Of a stretch of DNA of 64,000 nt, positions 18,515 to 27,902 are shown one piece after another (position 1 is the first letter of the stretch; the number at the start of each line of letters is the position of its first letter). The notes under the pieces were generated by a model. The model was not told the origin of the DNA and ran no database searches. It saw only the letters and a program-made list of their open reading frames with translations. The translations under genes were made by a program, and so were the position numbers. The DNA comes from CAYSWV01 sp964434865. GTDB lineage: Bacteria > Cyanobacteriota > Cyanobacteriia > Thermostichales > Thermostichaceae. The DNA lies in assembly GCA_964434865.1 (NCBI GenBank), contig CAYSWV010000024.1, forward strand, positions 1 to 64,000, given 5' to 3'.

Positions 18515-18708
18515 TTTTATTAACCTAACTTGTGAGTCATTATGCTTTCGACCTGTTGAGCTGACTGTACCAGCTGAGGTCAACTTGCGAATGAGATTAT
18601 TGTAAGAAGTCCCATCGGTCTGTTGATCATCAAACTATGACGAAATATTGCATTTTGTTAACGACTCTCTAGATTTTCTTAGTGAAGGTCAGATTCTCTG
18701 GTAGAACG

Positions 18709-18742
18709 AAGTTCAGACTGGGGCAAAGTTCAGACTGGGGCA
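18709..18742 (+). repeat. 17-bp direct repeat in the chlH promoter region
   Basis: Two adjacent identical copies of AAGTTCAGACTGGGGCA (18709-18725, 18726-18742), followed immediately by TAATAC, a possible -10 element. The repeat ends 53 bases before the chlH start codon. Confidence 0.9.
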
Positions 18743-18795
18743 TAATACCTAGCTCAGCCTTAGTCGATCATTACGTTGCATAGGGAGCCTGTTGC

Positions 18796-21700
18796 ATGTT
18801 CACCCTGACCAAACCATCTGTCCGTCATATTGTCCCTAAAGAACTTAACAATCGGGTCTTAATAAAGGTGGTTTACGTGGTGCTGGAGCCTCAATATCAG
18901 AGTGCTTTAACAGCTGCGGTTGAGTCGATCAATGCCCATCATCCTCAGCTGGCTGTAGAGATCAATGGTTATATTTTAGAAGAACTGCGCGATGCGGAAA
19001 CCTGTGAGGCTTTTAAGCAGGATATTGCAACAGCCACTATCTTTATTGGATCACTAATTTTTATTGAAGATTTGGCAGATAAAGTGGTTGAAGCTGTAGC
19101 TCCACATCGGGATCGCCTTGCTGCGGCTGTTGTGTTCCCCTCTATGCCTCAAGTGATGCGGCTGAATAAACTGGGTAGCTTCTCAATGGCTCAGTTAGGG
19201 CAGTCAAAAAGTGCTATTGCTCAATTTATGCGTAAACGTAAAGAGAAGTCTGGATCATCTTTTCAAGACGGCATGCTCAAGCTTCTCCAAACTCTACCTA
19301 AGGTGCTTAAGTATTTACCTATTGATAAGGCTCAAGATGCTCGCAACTTTATGCTGAGTTTTCAGTACTGGTTAGGTGGATCCCCTCAAAATCTAGAAAA
19401 TTTCCTGCTGATGTTAGCTGCTAAATATGTGCCAGAACTCCAGGAAACCGTCACCTTTCAAGATCCTGTCACCTACCCTGATACTGGCATCTGGCATCCC
19501 CTCGCCCCGAAGATGTTTGAAGATGTTCATGACTATTTAGCTTGGACAGATAGTCGCAATGATTTACCTGTTGAGAATAAAGATCCCTTAGCACCTTGTG
19601 TGGGTCTAGTTTTACAACGTACACACTTGGTGACCGGCGATGATGCTCATTATGTGGCTATGGTCCAGGAATTGGAGTCTAAGGGTGCACGTGTCATTCC
19701 GGTCTTCTCAGGCGGACTCGACTTTTCTAAACCTGTCAATACTTTTTTCTGGACTAAGCCTGAGGGTAGAACCCCTTTGGTCGATACGGTGGTGTCGTTA
19801 ACTGGGTTTGCTTTAGTGGGGGGTCCAGCCAAACAAGATCATCCTAAAGCCATTGAAGCATTGAAAAAACTAAACCGACCTTACATGGTGGCCCTACCTC
19901 TAGTTTTTCAAACCACTGAAGAATGGGAAGATAGTGATCTCGGTCTCCATCCCGTGCAGGTGGCTTTACAAATTGCGTTGCCTGAATTAGACGGCGCTTT
20001 AGATCCGATTATTCTGTCAGGACGGGATAGTGCCACTGGTAAAGCCATTGCCCTTCAGGATCGGATTGAACTGATTGTGGAACGGGCGATGAAGTGGGCC
20101 AATCTGCGCAAAAAGCCAAAGTTAGAAAAGAAAATTGCGATCACGATCTTTAGCTTTCCCCCTGATAAGGGTAATGTAGGGACAGCAGCTTACTTAGATG
20201 TCTTTTCTTCAATCTATAAAGTTGTTGAAGCCTTGAAGGGAAATGGCTACGACGTGCAAGGGTTGCCAGAGTCTTCAGAGCAGCTTATGAACGAGATCCT
20301 ACATGATGCTCAAGCCCAGTATGCCACCCCTGAGTTAAACATTGCGGCTCGGATCCCTATTCAAGAATATGAACAGTTAACCCCCTATTACAAAGGCATT
20401 GAAGCCTATTGGGGCCCCGCGCCAGGTGAACTCAACACTGATGGTCAATCGATGCTGGTGTACGGTAAGCACTATGGCAATGTGTTTGTAGGGGTGCAGC
20501 CCACATTTGGCTATGAAGGCGATCCTATGAGGCTATTGTTTTCTCGCTCAGCCAGTCCTCATCATGGGTTTGCTGCTTATTACACCTACTTAGAGCAAAT
20601 TTGGAAAGCAGATGCTGTGCTTCATTTTGGTACCCATGGATCTTTGGAATTCATGCCAGGTAAGCAGATTGGGATGTCAGGGGAATGCTATCCCGACAAC
20701 TTAATTGCATCTATCCCTAATTTGTACTACTACGCAGCCAATAACCCATCAGAAGCCACGATTGCCAAGCGGCGAGGTTATGCTTGTACTATTAGCTACC
20801 TTACTCCTCCAGCTGAAAATGCAGGCCTCTATAAAGGTTTAAAAGAGCTACGGGATCTAGTGGGATCTTATCAAACCTTGCGTGAGGGGAATCGCGGGGT
20901 CCAAATTGTTAACAGCATTATGGATAAGGCTCGCCTGGTCAACCTCGATCAAGATGTCAACTTGCCTGACACTGATGCTCAAGATCTCAACTTGGATCAA
21001 CGAGATACCGTAGTGGGTCAAATCTATAACAAGTTGATGGAAATTGAATCCCGATTATTACCGTGTGGTCTTCATGTGATCGGGGCTCCTCCAACCTCAG
21101 AAGAAGCAGTAGCCACACTGGTTAGTATTGCCAGCATTGATCGACCTGAAGAGGGGATTGTGGGGTTACCCCGGATTATTTGCCAGAGTTTAGGTCAAGA
21201 TATTGATCAGGTTTATCGAGGTCGGGATCGGGGACGTCTGCCTGATGTTGAATTGCTAGATCAGATCAATCAAGCCTGCCAGAAAGCGGTTTCAGCTCTA
21301 GTGCAAGAACAAACAGATGCTGAAGGACGTGTGTCTAATGTCTCACGACTCAACTTTTTCAATATGGGTCGGTCCGCACCTTGGTTAAAAGCATTGAAAG
21401 ATGCTGGCTATGCTACTGTCGATCCTGATCTCCTCAAACCTTTGTTTGAATTTTTAGAAGATTGTCTGAAGCAAGTGACTGCAGATCATGAACTGGGATC
21501 ATTGTTGCGAGCTTTAGAAGGGGATTATATTTTGCCTGGACCGGGTGGTGATCCGATTCGAAACCCAGGGGTACTGCCCACCGGTAAAAACATTCATGCC
21601 CTAGATCCTCAAGCTATTCCTACAGCGGCTGCCATCCAATCCGCACAGGTTGTGGTTGATCGATTACTAGAACGTGAATGCTCTCTAAATGGGGGCGAGT

Positions 21701-22764
21701 GGCCTGAAAGTATCGCCGTTGTCCTTTGGGGAACTGACAATATTAAAACCTACGGGGAATCGTTGGCGCAGGTGCTGTGTATGTTAGGCGTACGACCCAT
21801 GCCAGACTCTTTAGGTCGAGTCAATAAGCTAGAGCTGATCTCATTGAGTGAGTTAGGTCGGCCTCGGGTTGATGTCGTGGTTAATTGCTCAGGTGTATTC
21901 CGTGATCTCTTTGTCAATCAGATGGACTTAATTGATCGGGCTGTCAAGCTTTGTGCTGAAGCTGATGAACCTCTTGAGCAAAACTATGTGCGCAAGCATG
22001 CTCTGGCTCAGTCTGAAGAGTTAGGGATTAGCCTGCGTCAAGCTGCTACCCGAGTATTCTCTAATGCTTCAGGATCTTATGCTGCCAACGTCAACTTGGC
22101 TGTTGAAAACAGTAGCTGGGAAGAAGAGACTGAACTACGCGAGATGTACCTAAGCCGTAAAAGTTTTGCCTTTGGGAGTGAGTTAAATAATCAAGCAGCG
22201 CGTCAGATCTATGAATCATCCTTGAAAAAAGTAGATATGACCTTCCAAAATCTGGATTCCTCTGAGATCAGCTTGACTGATGTGAGCCATTATTTTGATT
22301 CTGATCCCACCAAAGTGGTAGAAAGTCTGCGAGGGGATGGTAAGCGGCCCGCTTCTTATATGGCTGATACCACCACACCGAATGCTCAGATTCGGACTCT
22401 ATCTGAAACGGTACGGCTAGATGCTCGGACTAAGCTCTTAAATCCCAAATGGTATGAGGGTATGCTCAAGCACGGGTATGAAGGGGTGCGTGAGATCTCT
22501 AAGCGCTTGGTGAATACGTCAGGGTGGTCTGCTACTGCTGGAGCGGTTGACAATTGGGTCTATGAAGAAACCAACGAAACCTTCATTAATGATGAGGCGA
22601 TGCGAGAACGGTTGATGAACTTAAATCCTCATTCGTTCCGTAAGATTGTTGGTTCTTTGTTAGAAGTTAATGGTCGTGGCTACTGGCAAACTAGTGAAGA
22701 AAACCTTGATCGTCTGAGAGAGCTATACGAAGAGCTTGAAGATCGGATTGAAGGTGTGGGATAA
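18796..22764 (+). CDS. chlH: Magnesium chelatase subunit H
   Basis: A 1322-residue large subunit that binds protoporphyrin IX and, with ChlI and ChlD, inserts Mg2+ as the first committed step of chlorophyll synthesis. The length is normal for the cyanobacterial protein. The N-terminal CobN/ChlH domain, the HFGTHGSLEFMPGKQ motif, and the C-terminal LLEVNGRGYW and ERLMNLNPHSFRK motifs are intact. AGGGA precedes the ATG by 11 bases. A 17-bp duplicated element lies directly upstream. It is monocistronic as far as visible; the next gene is 429 bases downstream. Confidence 0.98.
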   Translation: MFTLTKPSVRHIVPKELNNRVLIKVVYVVLEPQYQSALTAAVESINAHHPQLAVEINGYILEELRDAETCEAFKQDIATATIFIGSLIFIEDLADKVVEAVAPHRDRLAAAVVFPSMPQVMRLNKLGSFSMAQLGQSKSAIAQFMRKRKEKSGSSFQDGMLKLLQTLPKVLKYLPIDKAQDARNFMLSFQYWLGGSPQNLENFLLMLAAKYVPELQETVTFQDPVTYPDTGIWHPLAPKMFEDVHDYLAWTDSRNDLPVENKDPLAPCVGLVLQRTHLVTGDDAHYVAMVQELESKGARVIPVFSGGLDFSKPVNTFFWTKPEGRTPLVDTVVSLTGFALVGGPAKQDHPKAIEALKKLNRPYMVALPLVFQTTEEWEDSDLGLHPVQVALQIALPELDGALDPIILSGRDSATGKAIALQDRIELIVERAMKWANLRKKPKLEKKIAITIFSFPPDKGNVGTAAYLDVFSSIYKVVEALKGNGYDVQGLPESSEQLMNEILHDAQAQYATPELNIAARIPIQEYEQLTPYYKGIEAYWGPAPGELNTDGQSMLVYGKHYGNVFVGVQPTFGYEGDPMRLLFSRSASPHHGFAAYYTYLEQIWKADAVLHFGTHGSLEFMPGKQIGMSGECYPDNLIASIPNLYYYAANNPSEATIAKRRGYACTISYLTPPAENAGLYKGLKELRDLVGSYQTLREGNRGVQIVNSIMDKARLVNLDQDVNLPDTDAQDLNLDQRDTVVGQIYNKLMEIESRLLPCGLHVIGAPPTSEEAVATLVSIASIDRPEEGIVGLPRIICQSLGQDIDQVYRGRDRGRLPDVELLDQINQACQKAVSALVQEQTDAEGRVSNVSRLNFFNMGRSAPWLKALKDAGYATVDPDLLKPLFEFLEDCLKQVTADHELGSLLRALEGDYILPGPGGDPIRNPGVLPTGKNIHALDPQAIPTAAAIQSAQVVVDRLLERECSLNGGEWPESIAVVLWGTDNIKTYGESLAQVLCMLGVRPMPDSLGRVNKLELISLSELGRPRVDVVVNCSGVFRDLFVNQMDLIDRAVKLCAEADEPLEQNYVRKHALAQSEELGISLRQAATRVFSNASGSYAANVNLAVENSSWEEETELREMYLSRKSFAFGSELNNQAARQIYESSLKKVDMTFQNLDSSEISLTDVSHYFDSDPTKVVESLRGDGKRPASYMADTTTPNAQIRTLSETVRLDARTKLLNPKWYEGMLKHGYEGVREISKRLVNTSGWSATAGAVDNWVYEETNETFINDEAMRERLMNLNPHSFRKIVGSLLEVNGRGYWQTSEENLDRLRELYEELEDRIEGVG

Positions 22765-23193
22765 GTCTATAGGTGTCGTCTATAGTTGGATCTTATAGCT
22801 GGCTGGACTGGATTGAGTTCAAGTTTTCTATAGGATCCAGCTTTGAATCTGGTTTAGATGACTGGTGAGGACGCCACCTTAACGACTACTTCTGGGGGAC
22901 CTACAATAAAGATGGGTCTGTCAGGACTTTGGATCATCACTACACTGGGTCATGAAATGGGGTTAAAGGGAATCAATAGCAACACTACTGTTACTTGAGC
23001 CATCGGTAGTAGAGTTATCAGAGTGAGACCCAGGTGACAAGATAGCTGAAAGTTTGAATCGTTAACAGCTGAGCCATGTAATCCTCACCTCCATTGACTT
23101 AAGGGGTGGCACGATCTAGCTTGAGACTAATTCGATGAAGCCGAACTGAACTCGTGATGCTCAGTCTGTTTACAAATTTGAAGGATTGTTCAT
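22765..23193. other. Intergenic region, 429 bases, no supported gene
   Basis: Between chlH and the DUF4079 gene. A 46-codon frame (22858-22998) exists but has no ribosome site and no recognisable family. No tRNA, riboswitch or terminator hairpin was recognised. Confidence 0.5.
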
Positions 23194-23640
23194 ATGGATT
23201 TACCTACGTTCTTATGGTTATGGAAAATAGCAGCCTGGTCTATGGGAGGCGTCCTACTGGCCTATACGGTACTGCTACTCTTGGGGGGGTTAATGTATCG
23301 ACAACGACAACAACGAGTTAAGCTATGGCTGCCACGCTATCGACTCCGACAGATCCATATTGGGGTAGGGGGGATGATGGTTGGATTAGTGATGCTATTG
23401 CTGAGTATTGGAATTGTGGGAACTTTAGGGCACTATGGTTCTCTTGGCCATTCCTGGCATTTACCGGCTGGCCTGAGTGTGGTGATACTAACCCTAGGGT
23501 CGGCTATTAGTGCATCCCAGATCCAAACGCGACTAGTCTGGGCCAGAGAACTCCACGTTGTCATCAATACACTTCTTTGTTTTGCCTTAATTGCAGTATT
23601 GATCTCAGGCTGGGATGTTGTTCAAAAATATTTACCTTAA
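23194..23640 (+). CDS. DUF4079 family membrane protein
   Basis: A 148-residue protein with four predicted membrane helices and several histidines near helix ends (RQIHIGVGG, LGHYGSLGHSWH, RELHVVIN). The pattern is that of DUF4079, found mainly in cyanobacteria and plants and resembling small b-type cytochrome-like bundles. The function is not established; haem binding through the conserved histidines is my inference. The ATG follows AAGGA at 9 bases. The small secreted-protein gene converges with it. Confidence 0.75.
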   Translation: MDLPTFLWLWKIAAWSMGGVLLAYTVLLLLGGLMYRQRQQRVKLWLPRYRLRQIHIGVGGMMVGLVMLLLSIGIVGTLGHYGSLGHSWHLPAGLSVVILTLGSAISASQIQTRLVWARELHVVINTLLCFALIAVLISGWDVVQKYLP

Positions 23641-23651
23641 GGTTAAATGGA

Positions 23652-23993
23652 TTAAAACCCAAACTTAAAGCCATCATCACTACCAAAATGGCAGACCCCA
23701 TCTTTCAGTTCATCTTCCAGAGCAAACCGGTAACTGTCCGTGGCATCAGCTGCAGAGATCACCTCGGCTTGAATGCCGGCCTCAAGGATTCGTTGAGCCA
23801 TCTGGCGTCGTTGACCTAAGGTTCTAGAACGGGAACATAAATAAACCCCAGACGGAATCTCAAAATCAGCCAGATCACCATAGAAGGCAAAACTGGCTAA
23901 TGTCCTTGCAGATAAGGTTCTGGCTGTAACAGGTACTGATAAGGTTAGCCCCCATGTCAGAGTCAGTACGCCCGCTGTTAGCCATTGACTCAT
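23652..23993 (-). CDS. Small secreted protein of unknown function
   Basis: A 113-residue protein with an N-terminal signal-like segment (MSQWLTAGVLTLTWGLTLS), ending near VTARTL. The mature part has two cysteines (GVYLCSRSRT and GVCHFGSD) that could pair. The middle (QRRQMAQRILEAGIQAEVI) vaguely resembles a SPOR-type helix-strand unit, but I do not claim that. No family recognised. It converges with the DUF4079 gene 11 bases away. Confidence 0.55.
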   Translation of the reverse strand: MSQWLTAGVLTLTWGLTLSVPVTARTLSARTLASFAFYGDLADFEIPSGVYLCSRSRTLGQRRQMAQRILEAGIQAEVISAADATDSYRFALEDELKDGVCHFGSDDGFKFGF

Positions 23994-24179
23994 GTTTTAA
24001 CCCATAAACCACCCACATCTCAGATCTTAGCCAAGTTAACGGATGATCTAGGTTCGGATCGACGCAGACTCTATGCAGCACGACCCATGCCAGGGCCTCA
24101 GATTTTCAAGCTCATAAATAGCTATGGATTCCGATATAATTATATACATTCATTCATCTATAACATGCTGGTCTGGGTT

Positions 24180-24530
24180 ATGAGCGTTAAAGTTGAGGTT
24201 AAACGACGCTATCAGCTTATGACAACGATCATTAAACTATCTGGACGACTTGATGGTGGTAGTGTTGTCCAACTCAAAGCCTTAATGAACACTTACAACT
24301 TGCAAGGATCAGTCATCCTGAATCTGGCAGGAGTCACTTTTCTAGATAGTATGGGTATTAGTTTATTGGTTTCTCTTTACAAGCAGTGTAAAGAACTGGG
24401 CCATAGGTTTCTGATCAGTGAAATCCAAGAGCAACCCTTTAAGGTTCTACAACTTTGCCAACTAGATTCGGTATTTACTATTTTTTCAAGTACCGAAAAA
24501 GCTCTCCAGCAGGTTAGTGATGGCAAATGA
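24180..24530 (+). CDS. STAS domain protein (anti-anti-sigma factor type)
   Basis: A 116-residue protein consisting of one STAS domain (IKLSGRLDGGSVVQLKALMN, then VILNLAGVTFLDSMGISLLV). The phosphorylatable serine is in DSMG, equivalent to the site used by SpoIIAA/RsbV proteins. The frame is open upstream to 23985, but the extra residues have no STAS character, so ATG 24180 is chosen; ATG 24165 and 24219 are alternatives. Its end overlaps the next gene by 11 bases, suggesting translational coupling. Its kinase partner is not visible nearby. Confidence 0.8.
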   Translation: MSVKVEVKRRYQLMTTIIKLSGRLDGGSVVQLKALMNTYNLQGSVILNLAGVTFLDSMGISLLVSLYKQCKELGHRFLISEIQEQPFKVLQLCQLDSVFTIFSSTEKALQQVSDGK

Positions 24531-25302
24531 TATCCCTCAGTTTTGGTCAGAGGAAGCTGAGCTCCTAGATCTACAGGCTCAACAGTATCAAGTGAGTGCG
24601 ATACCTGAGATTAAACTGCGGTTTATGACTTATTGTACTGAGATCACTGGAAATGCTTATGAACAAACGCTGCAATTACATATAGACGGATTAGAGTGGC
24701 GGTTACTACGGCGCGAGTATGGCGGGATCAGCTGGGAGATCTACAGCCCGGATGGCGTTGTTGCCTACTCAACGAATTCACAAATTGAAAATCGGTTAGA
24801 TCGAGAAATTTTAGATTATCGAGCCCGGCTATTAGCCAGTGAAGATTGGGAAAATACGATTAATCAGCGGTTGTCCAGACTTCGAAATCAGTTGTGGAAA
24901 TGGCCACAGGGACAAACCCTAACCTTGTATTGGCTGGAATGGGAAGGTTTTAAAAAAGATGAAGCGGGGTGGACATCCTGCTATACTCCCGATGCTGAAG
25001 GCTTTGTCAGGGTTTGGCAAGGGTCAGAGGCTGTTGGTATTTTACTGGAGCGGACCCTATACTTTATTAAACGATATACTTTTGATCAACTTAAAGACTT
25101 ACCTCAGGAGTTGAAGATCCAACGTCAGCTGCAACTGAAGGGAATTGAGCGCCAAGGTCACCTTTATGTTGAAGTGCCTGATGCTATTTTAACATTGGCA
25201 ATAGGACTGGAACCTCTTCCTTGGGTTGTCGAAGCCTTTAAAACTAACTCAGGTTATCAAGTTAACAATGTTCATGAGAATAGATTTGAAGATCTAGGTT
25301 GA
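24520..25302 (+). CDS. Hypothetical protein coupled to STAS gene
   Basis: A 260-residue soluble protein, rich in tryptophan and acidic residues, without membrane segment or signal. I do not recognise a family. The centre is helical (DREILDYRARLLASEDWENT), flanked by beta-rich parts. The ATG overlaps the stop of the STAS gene by 11 bases; a GTG one codon earlier is possible. Overlap implies co-translation and possibly a shared pathway with the STAS protein. It converges with the SpoIIM-like gene, four bases apart. Confidence 0.75.
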   Translation: MANDIPQFWSEEAELLDLQAQQYQVSAIPEIKLRFMTYCTEITGNAYEQTLQLHIDGLEWRLLRREYGGISWEIYSPDGVVAYSTNSQIENRLDREILDYRARLLASEDWENTINQRLSRLRNQLWKWPQGQTLTLYWLEWEGFKKDEAGWTSCYTPDAEGFVRVWQGSEAVGILLERTLYFIKRYTFDQLKDLPQELKIQRQLQLKGIERQGHLYVEVPDAILTLAIGLEPLPWVVEAFKTNSGYQVNNVHENRFEDLG

Positions 25303-25306
25303 GTTA

Positions 25307-26278
25307 TTATCCATAAGTGGTTGGGTCTTGATCACGGCGGCTGTTGGCATACATGACTAACCCCAGGAACAATAGGATTCCGACAGCATATTTTAAGGGA
25401 TCCGGGACGCCAGGATTGGGGGAAAAAAACCCTTCAATGGCAGCTGCAACCAGAAGCAACGGCACGACACCATACATTAACTGGGCTGCAAGACCACCAT
25501 AATACCGTACAGCCTCCGCCCGCCTCCGATAGCCTGGAAAGACTAAACCCCGACCGATCAAAAGGCCCGCTGCTCCAGCTAAAAAAATCGCAGGTAGTTC
25601 TAAGGATCCATGTGGTAGTACAAATCCCCAAAAAGGGCCGGATAGATTGTATTTAGCTACCAGGACTGAAACCACTCCAATCAATAAACCATTCAGACAT
25701 AAAATCCAGATGGTCAGTAGGCCTAGAGTGACCCCACCTCCCAAAGCTGTAAAGGCTACTCTCAGGTTGTTCACTAAGATGCCACTGGAAGACGTTGGCT
25801 CTGTGCCGACAATTGAACCGACCCAGAGTTCCCCTCTTTGAACAGTTTCAAGCAAGTCTTCGGGAATCATGGTCAAGATAAAGTCTGGATCTGCCCAGCT
25901 GTACCACCAGCCCACACTAAATCCCACCATAAACAAGGCCAAAGCTACTCCTTGATAGGCCCAGGTTTGCTGGACAACTCGTGGCCATCCCCACCGATAA
26001 AACCACCCAATGGAGCGCCACTCCTGATGCCGCGATCCCTGATAAATTTGGCTAAAGGCTCGGGATGTGAGAGATTGCAAGTCTTGAATCAAGATTTGAC
26101 TCACCTGATAGGTTTGAGCTCGAGCTAGATCAGCAGAAACCGAGCGATAGAGACTGGCCATCTGCTTAATTTGATGAGCACTCAAATCTTCAATGCCCTG
26201 CTTTTCGACTTGCCGCAACAGTTGATCTAGCTGTGTCCAGTTAGATTCTCGTCGTGCGATCCAGCGTTGAATATCCAT
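25307..26278 (-). CDS. SpoIIM-family (stage II sporulation protein M-like) membrane protein
   Basis: A 323-residue protein. The cytoplasmic N-terminal helical region (RRESNWTQLDQLLRQVEKQG, then LYRSVSADLARAQT) precedes five or six membrane helices, including GFVLPHGSLELPAIFLAGAA, the most conserved SpoIIM/DUF95 signature. In non-sporulating bacteria these proteins commonly neighbour RDD-domain and large membrane proteins, as here on the opposite strand. The function is unknown. It is divergent from the membrane-protein pair across 136 bases. Confidence 0.85.
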   Translation of the reverse strand: MDIQRWIARRESNWTQLDQLLRQVEKQGIEDLSAHQIKQMASLYRSVSADLARAQTYQVSQILIQDLQSLTSRAFSQIYQGSRHQEWRSIGWFYRWGWPRVVQQTWAYQGVALALFMVGFSVGWWYSWADPDFILTMIPEDLLETVQRGELWVGSIVGTEPTSSSGILVNNLRVAFTALGGGVTLGLLTIWILCLNGLLIGVVSVLVAKYNLSGPFWGFVLPHGSLELPAIFLAGAAGLLIGRGLVFPGYRRRAEAVRYYGGLAAQLMYGVVPLLLVAAAIEGFFSPNPGVPDPLKYAVGILLFLGLVMYANSRRDQDPTTYG

Positions 26279-26414
26279 AAGATTTGCTTAAAACCTCCAG
26301 TCTAAAAGCTTGGCCAAATTAAAGTTAGAGAGTATGTTCTAATAAAATATCACCTTCAGTCAGATGTTAAACAGGCAACTCTAAGAAATAGTATAGGTAG
26401 TTGAGGAGAGTGAA

Positions 26415-26765
26415 ATGACCTATGGGCTAAAACCCTTGAGCAGTGAAGTTGTGATCAAGCTTACTCTTCAAGTGTGGCGAACTAAATTTAATCAGTTTTG
26501 GAAAATTGGTTTGATAGCTAGCTTGTGGTCCGCTTTAAATGCCATAGGGTTTCTACTCGTCTTGATAACTTTGATGTCAGCTATCCTTGCTGGTTTACTC
26601 GAGGGTGAAGACTCTTCAGTCTATATTGATATTGGACTCATCCTGATCTTCCTTGGGTTTAATCAAGGGTTAAGCATTCTATCTGGTAGTATCATCATTC
26701 CATTATGGCAAGTTACTAAAGGTGTCATTTACTCTAATCTATGCCATCGTATGCCATCGTCGTGA
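26415..26765 (+). CDS. Truncated paralogue of the downstream membrane protein (internal deletion)
   Basis: A 116-residue remnant-like copy of the next gene. The first 60 or so residues (from MTYGLKPLSS) and the last 45 (FLGFNQGLSILSGSI region) match the downstream 345-residue protein closely, while about 220 internal residues are missing in frame. The 5' untranslated region (GTTAAACAGGC, GAGGAGAGTGAA) is duplicated as well. A 10-bp tandem duplication at 26741-26760 then shifts the frame and ends the protein early. It may be a pseudogene or a two-helix membrane peptide. Confidence 0.7.
   Translation: MTYGLKPLSSEVVIKLTLQVWRTKFNQFWKIGLIASLWSALNAIGFLLVLITLMSAILAGLLEGEDSSVYIDIGLILIFLGFNQGLSILSGSIIIPLWQVTKGVIYSNLCHRMPSS
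26741..26760 (+). repeat. 10-bp tandem duplication causing C-terminal frameshift
   Basis: ATGCCATCGT occurs twice in a row. Removing one copy restores a frame that continues CHRREESGR, parallel to NRREG in the intact paralogue. Confidence 0.85.
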
Positions 26766-26829
26766 AGAGTCAGGTCGTTAAACAGGCCACTGTAAAAACT
26801 AGTACAACAGTCGAGGAGAGTGAACTCAA

Positions 26830-27867
26830 ATGACCTATGGGCTAAAACCCTTGAGCAGTGGAGATGTGGTTAATCTCACTCTTCAAGTCTGGCGAACTAA
26901 ATTTAATCAGTTTTGGAAAATTGGCTGGATAGCTAGTTTATGGTCCATTTTAACTACTCTAGGGTTTCTAGTTATCTATTTGGCTTTAATGTCTGGCATC
27001 CTCGCTAGTTTACCTCCGGGATCAAGGAACGATATCCTAGATCCTTTGTCAACGTCTCCTATTTTGGGCCTCTTGATTCAGATCCCAGCTAGGATTTTAG
27101 GGTTAGCAGTACTCCTTGTGCTCCCGTTAATGTGTTTTGCAACGGCTAAAACGGCATCTTTAGGGGCTGTGATTGCTCGACTCACCTTTAATGAACTCAA
27201 TCAAACTCCTGAAAGTCCCCAGCAAGTTCGATCTGAGATCGGCTCTCGGATCTGGTCTTTTTTCGGTATTAGCATCACGATTGGGTTGATGATGATGGGG
27301 CTTTACCTGGGGCTGTGTATTCTGGCTCTGGTTATTCTTTTTGTCTACACTGTTGTTGCCGTGGGAGTCCTGAGGATTGTCGAGGGCAGTGCCGCTGCTT
27401 TCTTACTAGGCCTACTCTATATTGTTGGGTTAATTCTTCTAATTGCTGTGATCGTCTTGCTCCCCTTAGCCTGGTTTTACAGTCGCTGGCTGATTGCCGA
27501 AGTGCCCCTGGCCATTGAGCCTAACTTATCAGCTTTTCAGAGCATTAGTCGAAGTTGGGACCTAACTCAGAAGGTAGCCTCTCGACTATTGCTAGTATTA
27601 TTTATCCTGATTGTGATCACATTTCCGATCATAGCGTTGTTATCTTTTGGACCTGAATTGATCTTTAGTCAGATTTTAAATTCAATTGAACGTGACTCTT
27701 CACTCTACATTGGACTCACGTTGATATTTTATGGGTTTAACCAAGGAGTCGGGATTCTAGCTGGTAGTATTATCTTTCCGCTGTGGCAGGTTGCTAAAGG
27801 TGTTATTTACTATGATCTACGTAATCGCCGTGAAGGGTTGGGGTTATCATTGCCTGAGTCAGGTTAA
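26830..27867 (+). CDS. Multi-pass membrane protein of unknown function
   Basis: A 345-residue protein with about six to eight hydrophobic helices, resembling the membrane domain of glycerophosphodiester phosphodiesterase-type proteins in its architecture (a repeated polar WxLT segment, here SRSWDLTQKVASRLL). The catalytic phosphodiesterase part is absent. GAGGAGAG lies 9 to 16 bases before the ATG. It is followed by an RDD protein and lies opposite a SpoIIM-like gene, a recurrent membrane-protein neighbourhood. An internally deleted duplicate precedes it. Family name uncertain. Confidence 0.8.
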   Translation: MTYGLKPLSSGDVVNLTLQVWRTKFNQFWKIGWIASLWSILTTLGFLVIYLALMSGILASLPPGSRNDILDPLSTSPILGLLIQIPARILGLAVLLVLPLMCFATAKTASLGAVIARLTFNELNQTPESPQQVRSEIGSRIWSFFGISITIGLMMMGLYLGLCILALVILFVYTVVAVGVLRIVEGSAAAFLLGLLYIVGLILLIAVIVLLPLAWFYSRWLIAEVPLAIEPNLSAFQSISRSWDLTQKVASRLLLVLFILIVITFPIIALLSFGPELIFSQILNSIERDSSLYIGLTLIFYGFNQGVGILAGSIIFPLWQVAKGVIYYDLRNRREGLGLSLPESG

Positions 27868-27902
27868 ATCTAGGTCTGCTTATTAAATGATGGGGTACTA
27901 CT

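Noticed and set aside
22858..22998. 46-codon frame downstream of chlH
   Set aside because: No ribosome site, no recognisable family, within a long non-coding spacer.
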